Assembly: GCA_035698665.1 (NCBI GenBank)
Contig: DASSBN010000001.1
Span: forward strand, 1 to 26,979
Source: DATEOR01 sp035698665
GTDB lineage: Bacteria > Actinomycetota > Thermoleophilia > Gaiellales > Gaiellaceae
Length of the DNA: 26,979 nt
Direction: 5' to 3'
The position numbers and the translations under genes were made by a program. The notes under the pieces are model-generated. The model did no database searches and had not been told where the DNA came from. It saw only the letters and a program-made list of their open reading frames with translations. Shown in pieces: positions 14,432 through 22,665 of this stretch; the stretch's first letter is position 1; each line of letters opens with the position of its first letter.

Positions 14432-15141
14432 CTGAACACCTGGAAGAGGATGAGCGTGACGAGCGTACCGAGGACCGCGCCCACGACGACTTCGTACGGC
14501 GTGTGGATCTCGGCCTCGACGCGGGTCTGGGAGACGAGCAGCGCCATGATCAGCGCGACGAACGAGATGACGACGCGGTGGTCGGTGACGATGAACGTGA
14601 TCGCCGCCCAGCAGCCGAAGGCGAGCGCGGCGTGGCCCGACGGAAGCCCACCCCGCAAGGGCGTTCCCGTGCCCGTGATGGCCTTGATCGCGATGACGAC
14701 GATGATCGTGAGCACGAGAGCGATCACGGTCAGGTTGATCGGCGCATCGCCGAGGGCGTTCACGAGCCTGGCGCTCGGGCGCGCGAGGCGGTCGGCAAGG
14801 ACGAGGTAGCCGACCGCAACCGCATTCGCGGCCGCGATCAGGACCGCGCCGGCGGCGATGTCCTTCGCGATCTTCGCGAGCGGGTCGAACGAGGGCGTCG
14901 AGAGGTCGATCGTCGCCTCGACCGCGGTGTTGACCATCTCCGCGATCAGGACGAACGCGATCGAGATCATGAGCGCGATCAGCTCGAGCCGTGTGACGTC
15001 GTAGATGAACGCGAGCACGAGCACGCCCGCCGCGATCGCGAAGTGGATCCGCATGTTGCGCTGTGTGCGCAGCACGTGGATGACGCCCTCGAAGGCGTAG
15101 TTGAAACTGCGCAGAATCGCCGGTGCGCGCCGTTCGTCCAT
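14428..15141 (-). CDS. Diacylglycerol/undecaprenol kinase (DgkA) fused to a PAP2 phosphatase domain
   Basis: This 237-aa membrane protein has two parts. Residues 1-120 are a DgkA-type kinase: FEGVIHVLRTQRNMRIH (17-33), EMVNTAVEATIDL (68-80) and AKDIAAGAVL (92-101), with three hydrophobic segments. Residues 130-237 resemble a type 2 phosphatidic-acid phosphatase: GGLPSGHAALAFG (164-176) with PSGH, and SQTRVEAEIHTPYEVVVGAVLG (204-225) with the Arg/His pair of motif 3. DgkA homologues in Gram-positive bacteria phosphorylate undecaprenol, while PAP2 enzymes remove phosphates from undecaprenyl pyrophosphate or similar lipids, so both halves may act on the cell-wall carrier lipid. The ATG overlaps the ybeY stop by one base (TGATG). 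Confidence 0.9.
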   Translation of the reverse strand: MDERRAPAILRSFNYAFEGVIHVLRTQRNMRIHFAIAAGVLVLAFIYDVTRLELIALMISIAFVLIAEMVNTAVEATIDLSTPSFDPLAKIAKDIAAGAVLIAAANAVAVGYLVLADRLARPSARLVNALGDAPINLTVIALVLTIIVVIAIKAITGTGTPLRGGLPSGHAALAFGCWAAITFIVTDHRVVISFVALIMALLVSQTRVEAEIHTPYEVVVGAVLGTLVTLILFQVFR

Positions 15142-15520
15142 CAGGATTCGGGGGAGAGCTCCCGCTCCCGCCGCTCCATCTCGTCGCCGTGGTCGTACCC
15201 CAGGAGGTGCAAGAGCCCGTGGACAAGAGGCGCGCGCCAGTCCTCGCCCACGACCTGAGGGCAGAGGACGACGTCGCCGAGCTGGCGGGGAACGCCCGCC
15301 GGCAGATCCTCTCGCGCGTCGATCGGAAAGGAGAGCACATCGGTCGCCTCTTCGATCCCGAGGTGCTGGAGCTTCAGCGCCCGCATCTCAGACGGCGTGG
15401 CGAACGCGATCCCCAGATCTCCTTCGTCGATCCCTTCCGCAGCGAGCACCTCGCGGGCGAGCGATTCCGCCGCGGCCGCGTCGACGACCTCGCCGCTTCG
15501 GTTCTCCAACTCGACGACGA

Positions 15521-15524
<4 letters not shown>
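15141..15524 (-). CDS. ybeY: Endoribonuclease YbeY (rRNA maturation factor)
   Basis: This 127-aa zinc protein acts in 16S rRNA 3'-end processing and ribosome quality control. The signature HGLLHLLGYDH (102-112) gives zinc ligands His102, His106 and His112. FATPSEMRALKLQHLGIEEATDVLSFP is the usual middle region. I chose the GTG at 15524 because the homologous N-terminus (VIVVELENRSG) begins there and overlaps the phoH stop as GTGA; the open frame upstream is antisense-like noise. It is downstream of phoH, as in most bacteria. Confidence 0.94.
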
Positions 15525-16480
<956 letters not shown>

Positions 16481-16490
16481 CGGTCGAAGT

Positions 16491-16535
16491 TTAGTGAGGT
16501 GGCCGGAGCGGCTTGCCGGCCCGGGGCCGCCGCAT
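16491..16535 (-). CDS. Possible 14-codon leader peptide upstream of phoH
   Basis: On the minus strand GGAGGGAGG precedes an ATG at 16535 with ideal spacing. The ORF reads MRRPRAGKPLRPPH and stops at TAA (16491-16493), ten bases before the TTG start of phoH. It is Arg/Pro rich and carries a PP pair close to the stop, which can slow ribosomes. The 130-bp phoH-yqeY gap is the widest in the superoperon. This may be a regulatory leader or a re-initiation device, but one short ORF can arise by chance. Confidence 0.35.
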   Translation of the reverse strand: MRRPRAGKPLRPPH

Positions 16536-16610
16536 GCCTCCCTCCGCTTTTCAGCGTAACGCTCGGGAGCGCGCGTGTGGTACGCGGAATGGGTCGAAAG
16601 TGAGAGGCGT

Positions 16611-17054
16611 CTAGGCCAGCTTCTCGCGGACGAGCTGGCTGACCGTGGAGCCGTCCGCCCGGCCCGCGACCTGCGGCATGACGTCCGCCATCACCCGGCC
16701 GAGATCGCGGAGCGAGGTCGCTCCCGTCTCCGCGATCGCGTCGTCGATGATCCGTTCGATGTCCTCTTCGGACATCGGCTCGGGCATGAACTCCTCGATG
16801 ACCTCGAGCTCGCGCTCCTCCTTCTCGGCCTGCTCGGGGCGATCGCCCTCCCGGAAGGCATCCGCCGCCTCGGAGCGGCGCTTCCGCTCGCGCTGCAGCA
16901 CCTGGAGCTCCTCGTCCTCCTTGAGCGGCCGCAGCAATTCCTTTTCGGCTGCACGGAGCGAAGCGAGGGTCATGCGCAACGTGTCGGTGCGCTCCCGATC
17001 GCGCGCCCGCATCGCCGCTTGCAGCTCGTCCTCGATCCGACCGATCAGACTCAT
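16611..17054 (-). CDS. yqeY: GatB/YqeY domain protein
   Basis: This 147-aa helical protein is of the YqeY family, related to the tRNA-binding tail of GatB amidotransferase. Its exact role is unproved. Typical segments are present: DELQAAMRARDRERTDTLRM (9-28), LASLRAAEKELL, VIEEFMPEPMSEEDIERIID and the C-terminal GRVMADVMPQVAGRADGSTV. Length fits the family. The ATG overlaps the stop of the HIT gene (ATGA). In many bacteria yqeY lies near rpsU, phoH or dnaG. Confidence 0.93.
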   Translation of the reverse strand: MSLIGRIEDELQAAMRARDRERTDTLRMTLASLRAAEKELLRPLKEDEELQVLQRERKRRSEAADAFREGDRPEQAEKEERELEVIEEFMPEPMSEEDIERIIDDAIAETGATSLRDLGRVMADVMPQVAGRADGSTVSQLVREKLA

Positions 17055-17380
17055 TCGAAGGGCCTCCCGCCCCCGAGGACGTGCCAGTGAAGGTGGAAGA
17101 CGGTCTGGCCGGCGCCCGGACCGACGTTGACGACGACCTGGTAGTCCTCGAGACCGGCCTTTCTCGCCGTGTCCGCGACGAACTCGAGCATCCTCTTCGC
17201 CTCCTCCGACTCGAATTCGGAGATGTCGCGGAACGTGTCGACGTGCCGCTCCGGGAGTACGAGAAGGTGAACGGGAGCTTTCGGATTGATGTCCTCGATC
17301 GCCACGAACCCGTGGGCCGCGTTGACGTGCTCGCCCTCGCGAACCAGCTTGCAGAAGAGACAGTCAGGCCGCGATGCCAA
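17051..17380 (-). CDS. HIT family nucleotide-binding hydrolase (HinT-like)
   Basis: This 109-aa protein has the histidine triad HLHWHV (His96, His98, His100), preceded by GAGQTVFHLH. The N-terminal CLFC (Cys7, Cys10) is the zinc-binding pair seen in many bacterial HinT proteins. The family hydrolyses nucleoside phosphoramidates and similar conjugates. I chose TTG 17380 because GGAGGAGGG lies just before it and the product then starts as usual (ASRPDCLFCKLV). An in-frame start at 17428 would add 16 residues lying inside mtaB. The gene overlaps the end of mtaB by 17 bp and the start of yqeY by 4 bp. Confidence 0.92.
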   Translation of the reverse strand: MASRPDCLFCKLVREGEHVNAAHGFVAIEDINPKAPVHLLVLPERHVDTFRDISEFESEEAKRMLEFVADTARKAGLEDYQVVVNVGPGAGQTVFHLHWHVLGGGRPFE

Positions 17381-18557
17381 CGATGCCCTCCTCCGTGACC
17401 TCGAGCGCGCGGGCCCGGACGAACGCACCCTGTGGACCCTCGACGAGCCAGGGTGAATAGTCGTCGCCGTACCCGCGTCCGGGGCGGTCGACGAGAACTG
17501 ACTCCTCCCGGCCGAGCTTCCCGACCCACCGGCGGCGGCAGGCCTTCGCGGAGGCGGCTCGCAGACGGGCGCTCCGCTCCCTCTTCACGACCACTGGGAC
17601 GCGATCATCCTCGGCGGTGAGCGTTCCCGGCCGCGGCGAGTACGGAAAGACGTGCACCTTCGTGATCCCCGCCTCCTCGACAACGTGCAACGTGCGCTCG
17701 AACGCGGCCTCGTCCTCGCTGGGGAAGCCGACGATCACGTCGGTCGTGAGGTTGAAGCCGGCCGCCTTCTCGACCCGTCGGAGATACGTGGCGGCGTCGT
17801 AGCGGCGGCGCATCGCTTTGAGGACGCCGTCGTCGCCCGACTGGAGCGGCACGTGCAGGTGAGGTGACACGGTCGGGGTTTCCCGCATCGCCTCGACAAG
17901 AGCATCGTTCAGGTGGTTGACCTCGATGGACGAGAGGCGCAGTCGCTCGATGCCCGGCACCGCGCCGACTTCACGGACGAGGCGCGGGAGATCCCAGCCG
18001 GCCTCGCGGTCTCGGTAGCAGCCGAGGTTGATCCCGGTGAGGACGATCTCACCGTGCCCCTGGTCGACGCGCCGTGCGACCTCGCCGAGCACCGCGCTGG
18101 CCCGCCGGCTGCGGGATGAGCCTCGAACGTGAGGGATGACGCAGAAGCTGCAGGAGAAGCTGCAGCCATCCTGGATCTTGACGAACGCCCGAACCCGGTC
18201 GAGCCCGACATCCGCCCGCACACAGCCGAGCGCACCGACAGCGCCTGCCACGAACTCCGCTGTTCGCTCACTCCGAAGCTTGACGACCTCGACGTTCTCG
18301 GGAAGCCCCTCGAAGCTGCCCTCGAGATTCGCCGCACAGCCGGTCACGAACACGCGCCGCGCGCGCCGCGCTGCCCGGCGGGCTTCCCGGCGAGACTTCC
18401 GCACCGCCTCATGCGTGACGCAACACGTATTGACGACCGCGACGTCCACTGCTTCGTCGGCCTCGACATGGCCCTCTGCAATCAGCCGCTCGCGCACCTC
18501 CTGAGCGTCGGTGTGCGAGATCTTGCAGCCGAGAAACGTGGTCGAGAACGTGGCCAT
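17364..18557 (-). CDS. mtaB: tRNA (N6-threonylcarbamoyladenosine(37)-C2) methylthiotransferase MtaB
   Basis: This 397-aa radical-SAM enzyme adds a methylthio group to t6A37 of tRNAs. The N-terminal methylthiotransferase domain has cluster cysteines Cys11 (FLGCKIS), Cys45 (NTCCVTHEA) and Cys74 (VTGCAAN). The radical-SAM motif is GCSFSCSFCVIPHVRG (Cys132, Cys136, Cys139), followed by EIVLTGINLGCY, HVPLQSGDDGVLKAMRRRY and DVIVGFPSEDE. The C-terminal 60 residues are TRAM-like. The NTCCVT motif and the lack of long insertions favour MtaB over MiaB or RimO. It begins at ATG 18557, 44 bp after prmA. Confidence 0.92.
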   Translation of the reverse strand: MATFSTTFLGCKISHTDAQEVRERLIAEGHVEADEAVDVAVVNTCCVTHEAVRKSRREARRAARRARRVFVTGCAANLEGSFEGLPENVEVVKLRSERTAEFVAGAVGALGCVRADVGLDRVRAFVKIQDGCSFSCSFCVIPHVRGSSRSRRASAVLGEVARRVDQGHGEIVLTGINLGCYRDREAGWDLPRLVREVGAVPGIERLRLSSIEVNHLNDALVEAMRETPTVSPHLHVPLQSGDDGVLKAMRRRYDAATYLRRVEKAAGFNLTTDVIVGFPSEDEAAFERTLHVVEEAGITKVHVFPYSPRPGTLTAEDDRVPVVVKRERSARLRAASAKACRRRWVGKLGREESVLVDRPGRGYGDDYSPWLVEGPQGAFVRARALEVTEEGIVGIAA

Positions 18558-18601
18558 GACCGCCCGATGCTAGCCGACCTCGGGCGGCGCGCCCTCTGTT
18601 T

Positions 18602-19339
18602 TCAGGCCCGCCTGAACCGGTCCGCCACCCAGCCCTGGAGCTCTTTCCGCTCCTGGTGCTCCCAGCCGTCGAGGCGCGGCTCCTCGCTCACGAGATAGCC
18701 GGACGCGACGAGCTCGGGCGCCGTGATGCGGCCGGCGACCTCGAGCAGCGGCTCGGCCGCGATGTTCGCGAGGACGAGCTCTGCCTTCGGAAGCGGGTCG
18801 GAGAGGACGTCCGCGCGGCCGACCTCGATCGCGACACCGTTCGCGTCGGCGTTGGCCCGCGCAGCCTCGACGGCGAGCATGTCGAGGTCGAGCGCCGTCA
18901 CGGGCCGGTACCCGAGCTTCGCCGCGGCGATGGAGAGGACGCCCGAACCACAACCGAGATCGAGCAGTGAGACGGGCGCGTGGTCGAGCAGGAAGCGGAG
19001 GCAGAGCTGGGTCGTGGGATGAGCGCCCGTGCCGAAGGCCAGGCCGGGATCGACGACGACCGGGAGCAACCCCTCTTCGGGCTCCTCCCAGGGCGGGCCG
19101 ACCCAGAGGCGGCCGATCTCCACCGGGCGATGGAATCTCTTCCACGCCTCGCCCCACCCTGCGTCGACGTCCGTCGCCGCGCCGGGCCCGAATACCTGCC
19201 AGAGGCGTTCCTCCCCGCCTGCCCTGGTGTAGGCGGCGAACTCGATCCCACCGTCGACCTCGACTTCCTCGAATCCCTCCGGAAAGAGCTCGATCAGGAG
19301 CGCGCGCGCCTCCTCGGCGCGCGCCTCGGCCACGCGCAC
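18602..19339 (-). CDS. prmA: Ribosomal protein L11 methyltransferase
   Basis: This 245-aa SAM-dependent enzyme methylates ribosomal protein L11. Motifs: VVDPGLAFGTGAHPTTQLCL (95-114), SLLDLGCGSGVLSIAAAKLG (124-143), ALDLDMLAVEAARANADANG, and LANIAAEPL (190-198). The start is uncertain. GTG 19339 is the first standard start codon in frame, but the preceding codons (reading DPLLRRVS) look like a continuation of the first strand of PrmA. The true start could be a rare CTG overlapping the dnaJ stop. Gene order hrcA-dnaJ-prmA-mtaB matches the heat-shock region of many Gram-positive bacteria. Confidence 0.92.
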   Translation of the reverse strand: MRVAEARAEEARALLIELFPEGFEEVEVDGGIEFAAYTRAGGEERLWQVFGPGAATDVDAGWGEAWKRFHRPVEIGRLWVGPPWEEPEEGLLPVVVDPGLAFGTGAHPTTQLCLRFLLDHAPVSLLDLGCGSGVLSIAAAKLGYRPVTALDLDMLAVEAARANADANGVAIEVGRADVLSDPLPKAELVLANIAAEPLLEVAGRITAPELVASGYLVSEEPRLDGWEHQERKELQGWVADRFRRA

Positions 19340-19365
19340 GGAGACGCGGCGAAGGAGTGGGTCGC

Positions 19366-20487
19366 TCAGCGGAACGCGGCCCGGAGCTTCTCGAAGAAGC
19401 CTTCCTCGGCCTTGTAGTTCGCCTCGTGCTCGGCGCGCGCGAACTCCTCGAGGAGCCGGCGCTGCTCGTCCGTCAGGTTGCGGGGCACTGCCACGTTCAC
19501 GAGCAGTCGATGGTCTCCACGCCCGAAGCCTTGCAGCACCGGCATGCCCTTGCCGCGCAGGACACGAATCTCCCCCGGCTGTGTGCCAGGCTTGAACTCG
19601 AGCTCGACCTCGCCGTCGAGCGTGGGCACGGAAGTCTGCGTCCCGAGCGCGGCTTCCGACATGGTCAGATCGACGGTGGAGACGACGTCGTTCCCGTCGC
19701 GAACGAAGCGCGGGTCCGGGAACACGTGGACCAGCACGTACGCGTCGCCGGCCCGCCCGCCGAGGTCGCCGGCGTGGCCTTCACCCGACAGACGGATGCG
19801 CTGGCCGTCGTGGATCCCCGGCGGGACGTCGACCTCGACCGTCCTGTCCTCCAGCTTCCGCCTCTCGCCGTTGCAGTCCGGGCAGGGGTCGGAGACGACC
19901 TCGCCCGCGCCGCCGCATTCGGGGCAGGTTCGCGTGCGGATGAACTGGCCGAACACCGACGACGAAACCGATTGCAGCCGCCCGCTTCCACTGCAGGCCG
20001 AGCACGTCTCGGGACTCGTTCCGGGCGCGGCACCCGAGGCGCCGCAGGTGGGACAGGGCACGGCCACCGGCAGATGGACCTCGCGCTTGACGCCTCTTGC
20101 CGCCTCCTCGAGCTCCACCCGGACCTCCGCCAGCACGTCCGCGCCGCGCGTCCTGCGCGAGCCGAGCCCACCTCCTCCGAAGAGGTCGTCTCCGAAGAAG
20201 GCTGAGAAGAGGTCTGCGATGTTCCCGAAATCGAAGTCGCTTGGACGGAACCCGCCGGTGCGAAGACCCTCGTGCCCGTAGCGGTCGTAGAGCTCCCTGG
20301 TCTCCGGCTTCGAGAGAACCTCGTAGGCCTCCGCCGCCTCGCGGAAGCGCTCTTGGGCCTCGGGATGGTCTGAGACGTCGGGATGCAGCTCGCGCGCAAG
20401 CCGCCTGAACGCCGACTTGATCTCTCTCTCGGACGCGCGCTGATCGACACCGAGGACCTCGTAGTAGTCGCGCTTGGCGGTCGCCAC
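19366..20487 (-). CDS. dnaJ: Chaperone protein DnaJ
   Basis: This 373-aa co-chaperone stimulates DnaK ATPase and delivers clients. The J domain (1-70) contains HPD at 35-37. A G/F-rich linker (DLFGGGGLGS, 101-110) follows, then a zinc domain with four CxxC pairs (Cys145/148, 162/165, 188/191, 202/205; the fourth repeat reads CPDCNGER without the usual GxG), then the two C-terminal substrate-binding domains. The start is GTG 20487, one base after the hrcA stop. dnaK and grpE are not in the window, so this is the dnaJ copy that travels with hrcA, as in actinobacteria with two dnaJ genes. Confidence 0.95.
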   Translation of the reverse strand: MATAKRDYYEVLGVDQRASEREIKSAFRRLARELHPDVSDHPEAQERFREAAEAYEVLSKPETRELYDRYGHEGLRTGGFRPSDFDFGNIADLFSAFFGDDLFGGGGLGSRRTRGADVLAEVRVELEEAARGVKREVHLPVAVPCPTCGASGAAPGTSPETCSACSGSGRLQSVSSSVFGQFIRTRTCPECGGAGEVVSDPCPDCNGERRKLEDRTVEVDVPPGIHDGQRIRLSGEGHAGDLGGRAGDAYVLVHVFPDPRFVRDGNDVVSTVDLTMSEAALGTQTSVPTLDGEVELEFKPGTQPGEIRVLRGKGMPVLQGFGRGDHRLLVNVAVPRNLTDEQRRLLEEFARAEHEANYKAEEGFFEKLRAAFR

Positions 20488-20488
20488 G

Positions 20489-21538
20489 TCAGTCCTCGTA
20501 GAGATCTTCGACGAACCGCGAGAGCTCCCTCGCGGCAGTTCGAACGGCGTCGATCGCCTTGACGTAGTCCATGCGCATCGGCCCCACGAGACTCACAGTG
20601 CCCAGATTGCGGTGCTGGAGACCGTAGGGGGCGCCGACGAGCGACACCGTTGCGAGCGCGGGGTCTGCGAGCTCCGGCCCCACCCGCACGAAAGGCTGCT
20701 TGGAGACGAGGCTGGCGCGCATGAGCTCGAGCGCCATCGCGCGCTGCTCCAGAACCTCGAGCAGACGCTGGTATCCCACGAGCTCGTCCGGGCGAAACTC
20801 CGCGAGCACGCCGGCGGTGCCGCCCACGTAGAAGGCCTGCTCGGGCGTCTCGAGGACGTCCGCAAACGCCGGCCGAAGCTCGCCGAGAAACTCGCGCTCC
20901 CTCGCGCTGAGATGCGGATCCTCGAGACACGACCGCAGCATCCGGGCGCCGAGTTGGCGGCCGCCGACGGTCTCGTTCAGATACTCGCCCGCCCACTCGG
21001 CCAGGCCCGGGTCGACGGCTCCGGCGAACGTGAAGAGCCGCTTGGTGACTCCGCCTGTCGCAGTGATGACGACCACCATCACGAGCTGCGGCTGCAGGAG
21101 CAGGACCTCCACGCGGCGCACCGTCGTCGCCTCGAGCGGCGGCGCCGAGACGAGGGCGATCAGATGAGTCACCTCCGCCAGCGCATCGGTGGTCGCCTGC
21201 AGGGCCGTCTCCACCTCGCTGCGAAGCTCGGAGAAGTCGAGGTCGAGCGCGAGCGGCGACGGGCGAGGCTCGAGCTTCTCGATCACCCGGTCGACGAAGA
21301 AGCGGTAGCCGAGGTCGGTCGGAACCCGCCCTGCCGACGTGTGCGGATGCGAGAGCAGCCCCTGCTCCTCGAGCACCGCCAGCTCGTACCTGACCGTGGA
21401 GGAGGAGACGTCCATCGCCGCCCTTTCGACGAGAGTCTTGGATCCGACCGGCGCCCCCGTGGACACATACTCCTCGACGACGCGCACGAGGATCTCCTTC
21501 TGGCGAGGCGTGAGCACGGGTTCAGGGCCGGGCGGCAT
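20489..21538 (-). CDS. hrcA: Heat-inducible transcription repressor HrcA
   Basis: This 349-aa repressor binds CIRCE operators and turns off chaperone genes at normal temperature. The N-terminal winged helix is LTPRQKEILVRVVEEYVSTG (9-28), PVGSKTLVERAAMDVSSSTV and RYELAVLEEQGLLSHPHTSA, followed by GRVPTDLGYRFFVD. The end PMRMDYVKAIDAVRTAARE is also typical. ATG 21538 has no Shine-Dalgarno sequence; an in-frame GTG at 21517 would give the commoner start (V)LTPRQ. I see no CIRCE inverted repeat directly upstream, where hemW ends five bases away, so any operator lies elsewhere. Confidence 0.95.
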   Translation of the reverse strand: MPPGPEPVLTPRQKEILVRVVEEYVSTGAPVGSKTLVERAAMDVSSSTVRYELAVLEEQGLLSHPHTSAGRVPTDLGYRFFVDRVIEKLEPRPSPLALDLDFSELRSEVETALQATTDALAEVTHLIALVSAPPLEATTVRRVEVLLLQPQLVMVVVITATGGVTKRLFTFAGAVDPGLAEWAGEYLNETVGGRQLGARMLRSCLEDPHLSAREREFLGELRPAFADVLETPEQAFYVGGTAGVLAEFRPDELVGYQRLLEVLEQRAMALELMRASLVSKQPFVRVGPELADPALATVSLVGAPYGLQHRNLGTVSLVGPMRMDYVKAIDAVRTAARELSRFVEDLYED

Positions 21539-21543
21539 CTACG

Positions 21544-22665
21544 TCAATTGTAGTTATTTGCAGGGATTTCAGCGAGAAGTTCCGCCGTCACGCCGCCTCC
21601 GAGGAACCGGCCGCGCCGGGTGAGGAGCAGCCCATCCGCCCGGCGCTCGACCAGACCGAGCCCCTCCAGCCGACCGAGTGCCTCCGAGTCCACGGCCTCC
21701 TCGACGTCCGCAAAGGGAAGCGGGTCGTCCAGGCGCAGGCCCAGCATGAGGCGCTCTTGGACCCGGGTCAGCGCCGGCAGGGGCTCGAGCTCCCGCGGCG
21801 GAGCCTCGCCGCGCGCCAGCGCGGAGAGGTAGCGCGGAAGCGCGGGGAGGTTTCGCCAGCGGAGGCCGCCGACGGTCGACACGGCGCCGATCCCTACGCC
21901 GAGATAGTCGCGCCCGAGCCAGTAGGCGAGGTTGTGGCGAGCGCGACGGCCGTCCCGGCAGAAGTTGGCGGTCTCGTACCAGCGGTAGCCGGCATCGGTG
22001 AGCGTGGCGACGACGAGCTCGAAGTAGCCCTCCATCGACTCCGCCTGGCGGGCGAGCTCCTCTCCGTGCGCGTGCATGAAGCGCGTTCCCGGCTTCGCTT
22101 CGAGCTCGTAACACGAGAGGTGCTCAGGCCCGAGGGCAAGAGCCTCGTCGAGATCCCTGCGAAGGTCGGAGGGCTCCTGGCCGGGGATCCCGTAGATGAG
22201 ATCCAGGCTGATGTTGTCAAAACCGGCATCACGAAGATGGTAGAAGGCGCGGCGGACGTCGTCGGGTCGTGCGCGGCGGTCGAGCACGTCGAGGAGGCGC
22301 TCGTCGAAGCTCTGCGCGCCGAGTGAGACGCGCGTGACGCCTCCCTCGCGGAGAAGCGCGGCGAGGTCGAGCGTGACCGTTTCAGGGTTGGCCTCGACCG
22401 TCACCTCCTCGGCCGCGGGGAACGCGGACAGGAGCCGCCGCAGCTCGTCCGGCTCCGTGAACGTCGGCGTACCGCCCCCGATGAAGATGGTCTCGACCTC
22501 GCTCGCCAACCGACCTCGCTCCAGCTCGAGCTCGGCCAGAAGAGCATCCACGTACCGGCCGTGATCCTCGCGCCGGCCGACCAGCGTCACGAAGTCGCAA
22601 TAGCCGCAGCGCGAGGAACAGAACGGCAGATGGACGTAGAGATGGCGTACGCCGCCGCTGCTCAT
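21544..22665 (-). CDS. hemW: Haem chaperone HemW (radical-SAM, oxygen-independent coproporphyrinogen oxidase-like)
   Basis: This 373-aa protein is related to HemN but probably inserts haem into client proteins. The radical-SAM motif is HLPFCSSRCGYCDF (Cys16, Cys20, Cys23), followed by IFIGGGTPT, VEANPET, RVSLGAQSFDERLL, DLIYGIPGQ and YELEAKPGT, as in HemW. The C-terminal HemN-type domain contains RHNLAYWLGRDYLGVGIGA. I chose ATG 22665, which overlaps the lepA stop as ATGA and gives MSSGGVRHLYVHLPFC; the 47 residues upstream in the same frame are lepA read out of frame. Confidence 0.93.
   Translation of the reverse strand: MSSGGVRHLYVHLPFCSSRCGYCDFVTLVGRREDHGRYVDALLAELELERGRLASEVETIFIGGGTPTFTEPDELRRLLSAFPAAEEVTVEANPETVTLDLAALLREGGVTRVSLGAQSFDERLLDVLDRRARPDDVRRAFYHLRDAGFDNISLDLIYGIPGQEPSDLRRDLDEALALGPEHLSCYELEAKPGTRFMHAHGEELARQAESMEGYFELVVATLTDAGYRWYETANFCRDGRRARHNLAYWLGRDYLGVGIGAVSTVGGLRWRNLPALPRYLSALARGEAPPRELEPLPALTRVQERLMLGLRLDDPLPFADVEEAVDSEALGRLEGLGLVERRADGLLLTRRGRFLGGGVTAELLAEIPANNYN

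Noticed and set aside
16516..16532. GC-rich partial palindrome CGGCC/GGCCG between phoH and yqeY
   Set aside because: The stem is only about 5 bp with a 3-base loop and no T-run, which is expected by chance in such GC-rich sequence.
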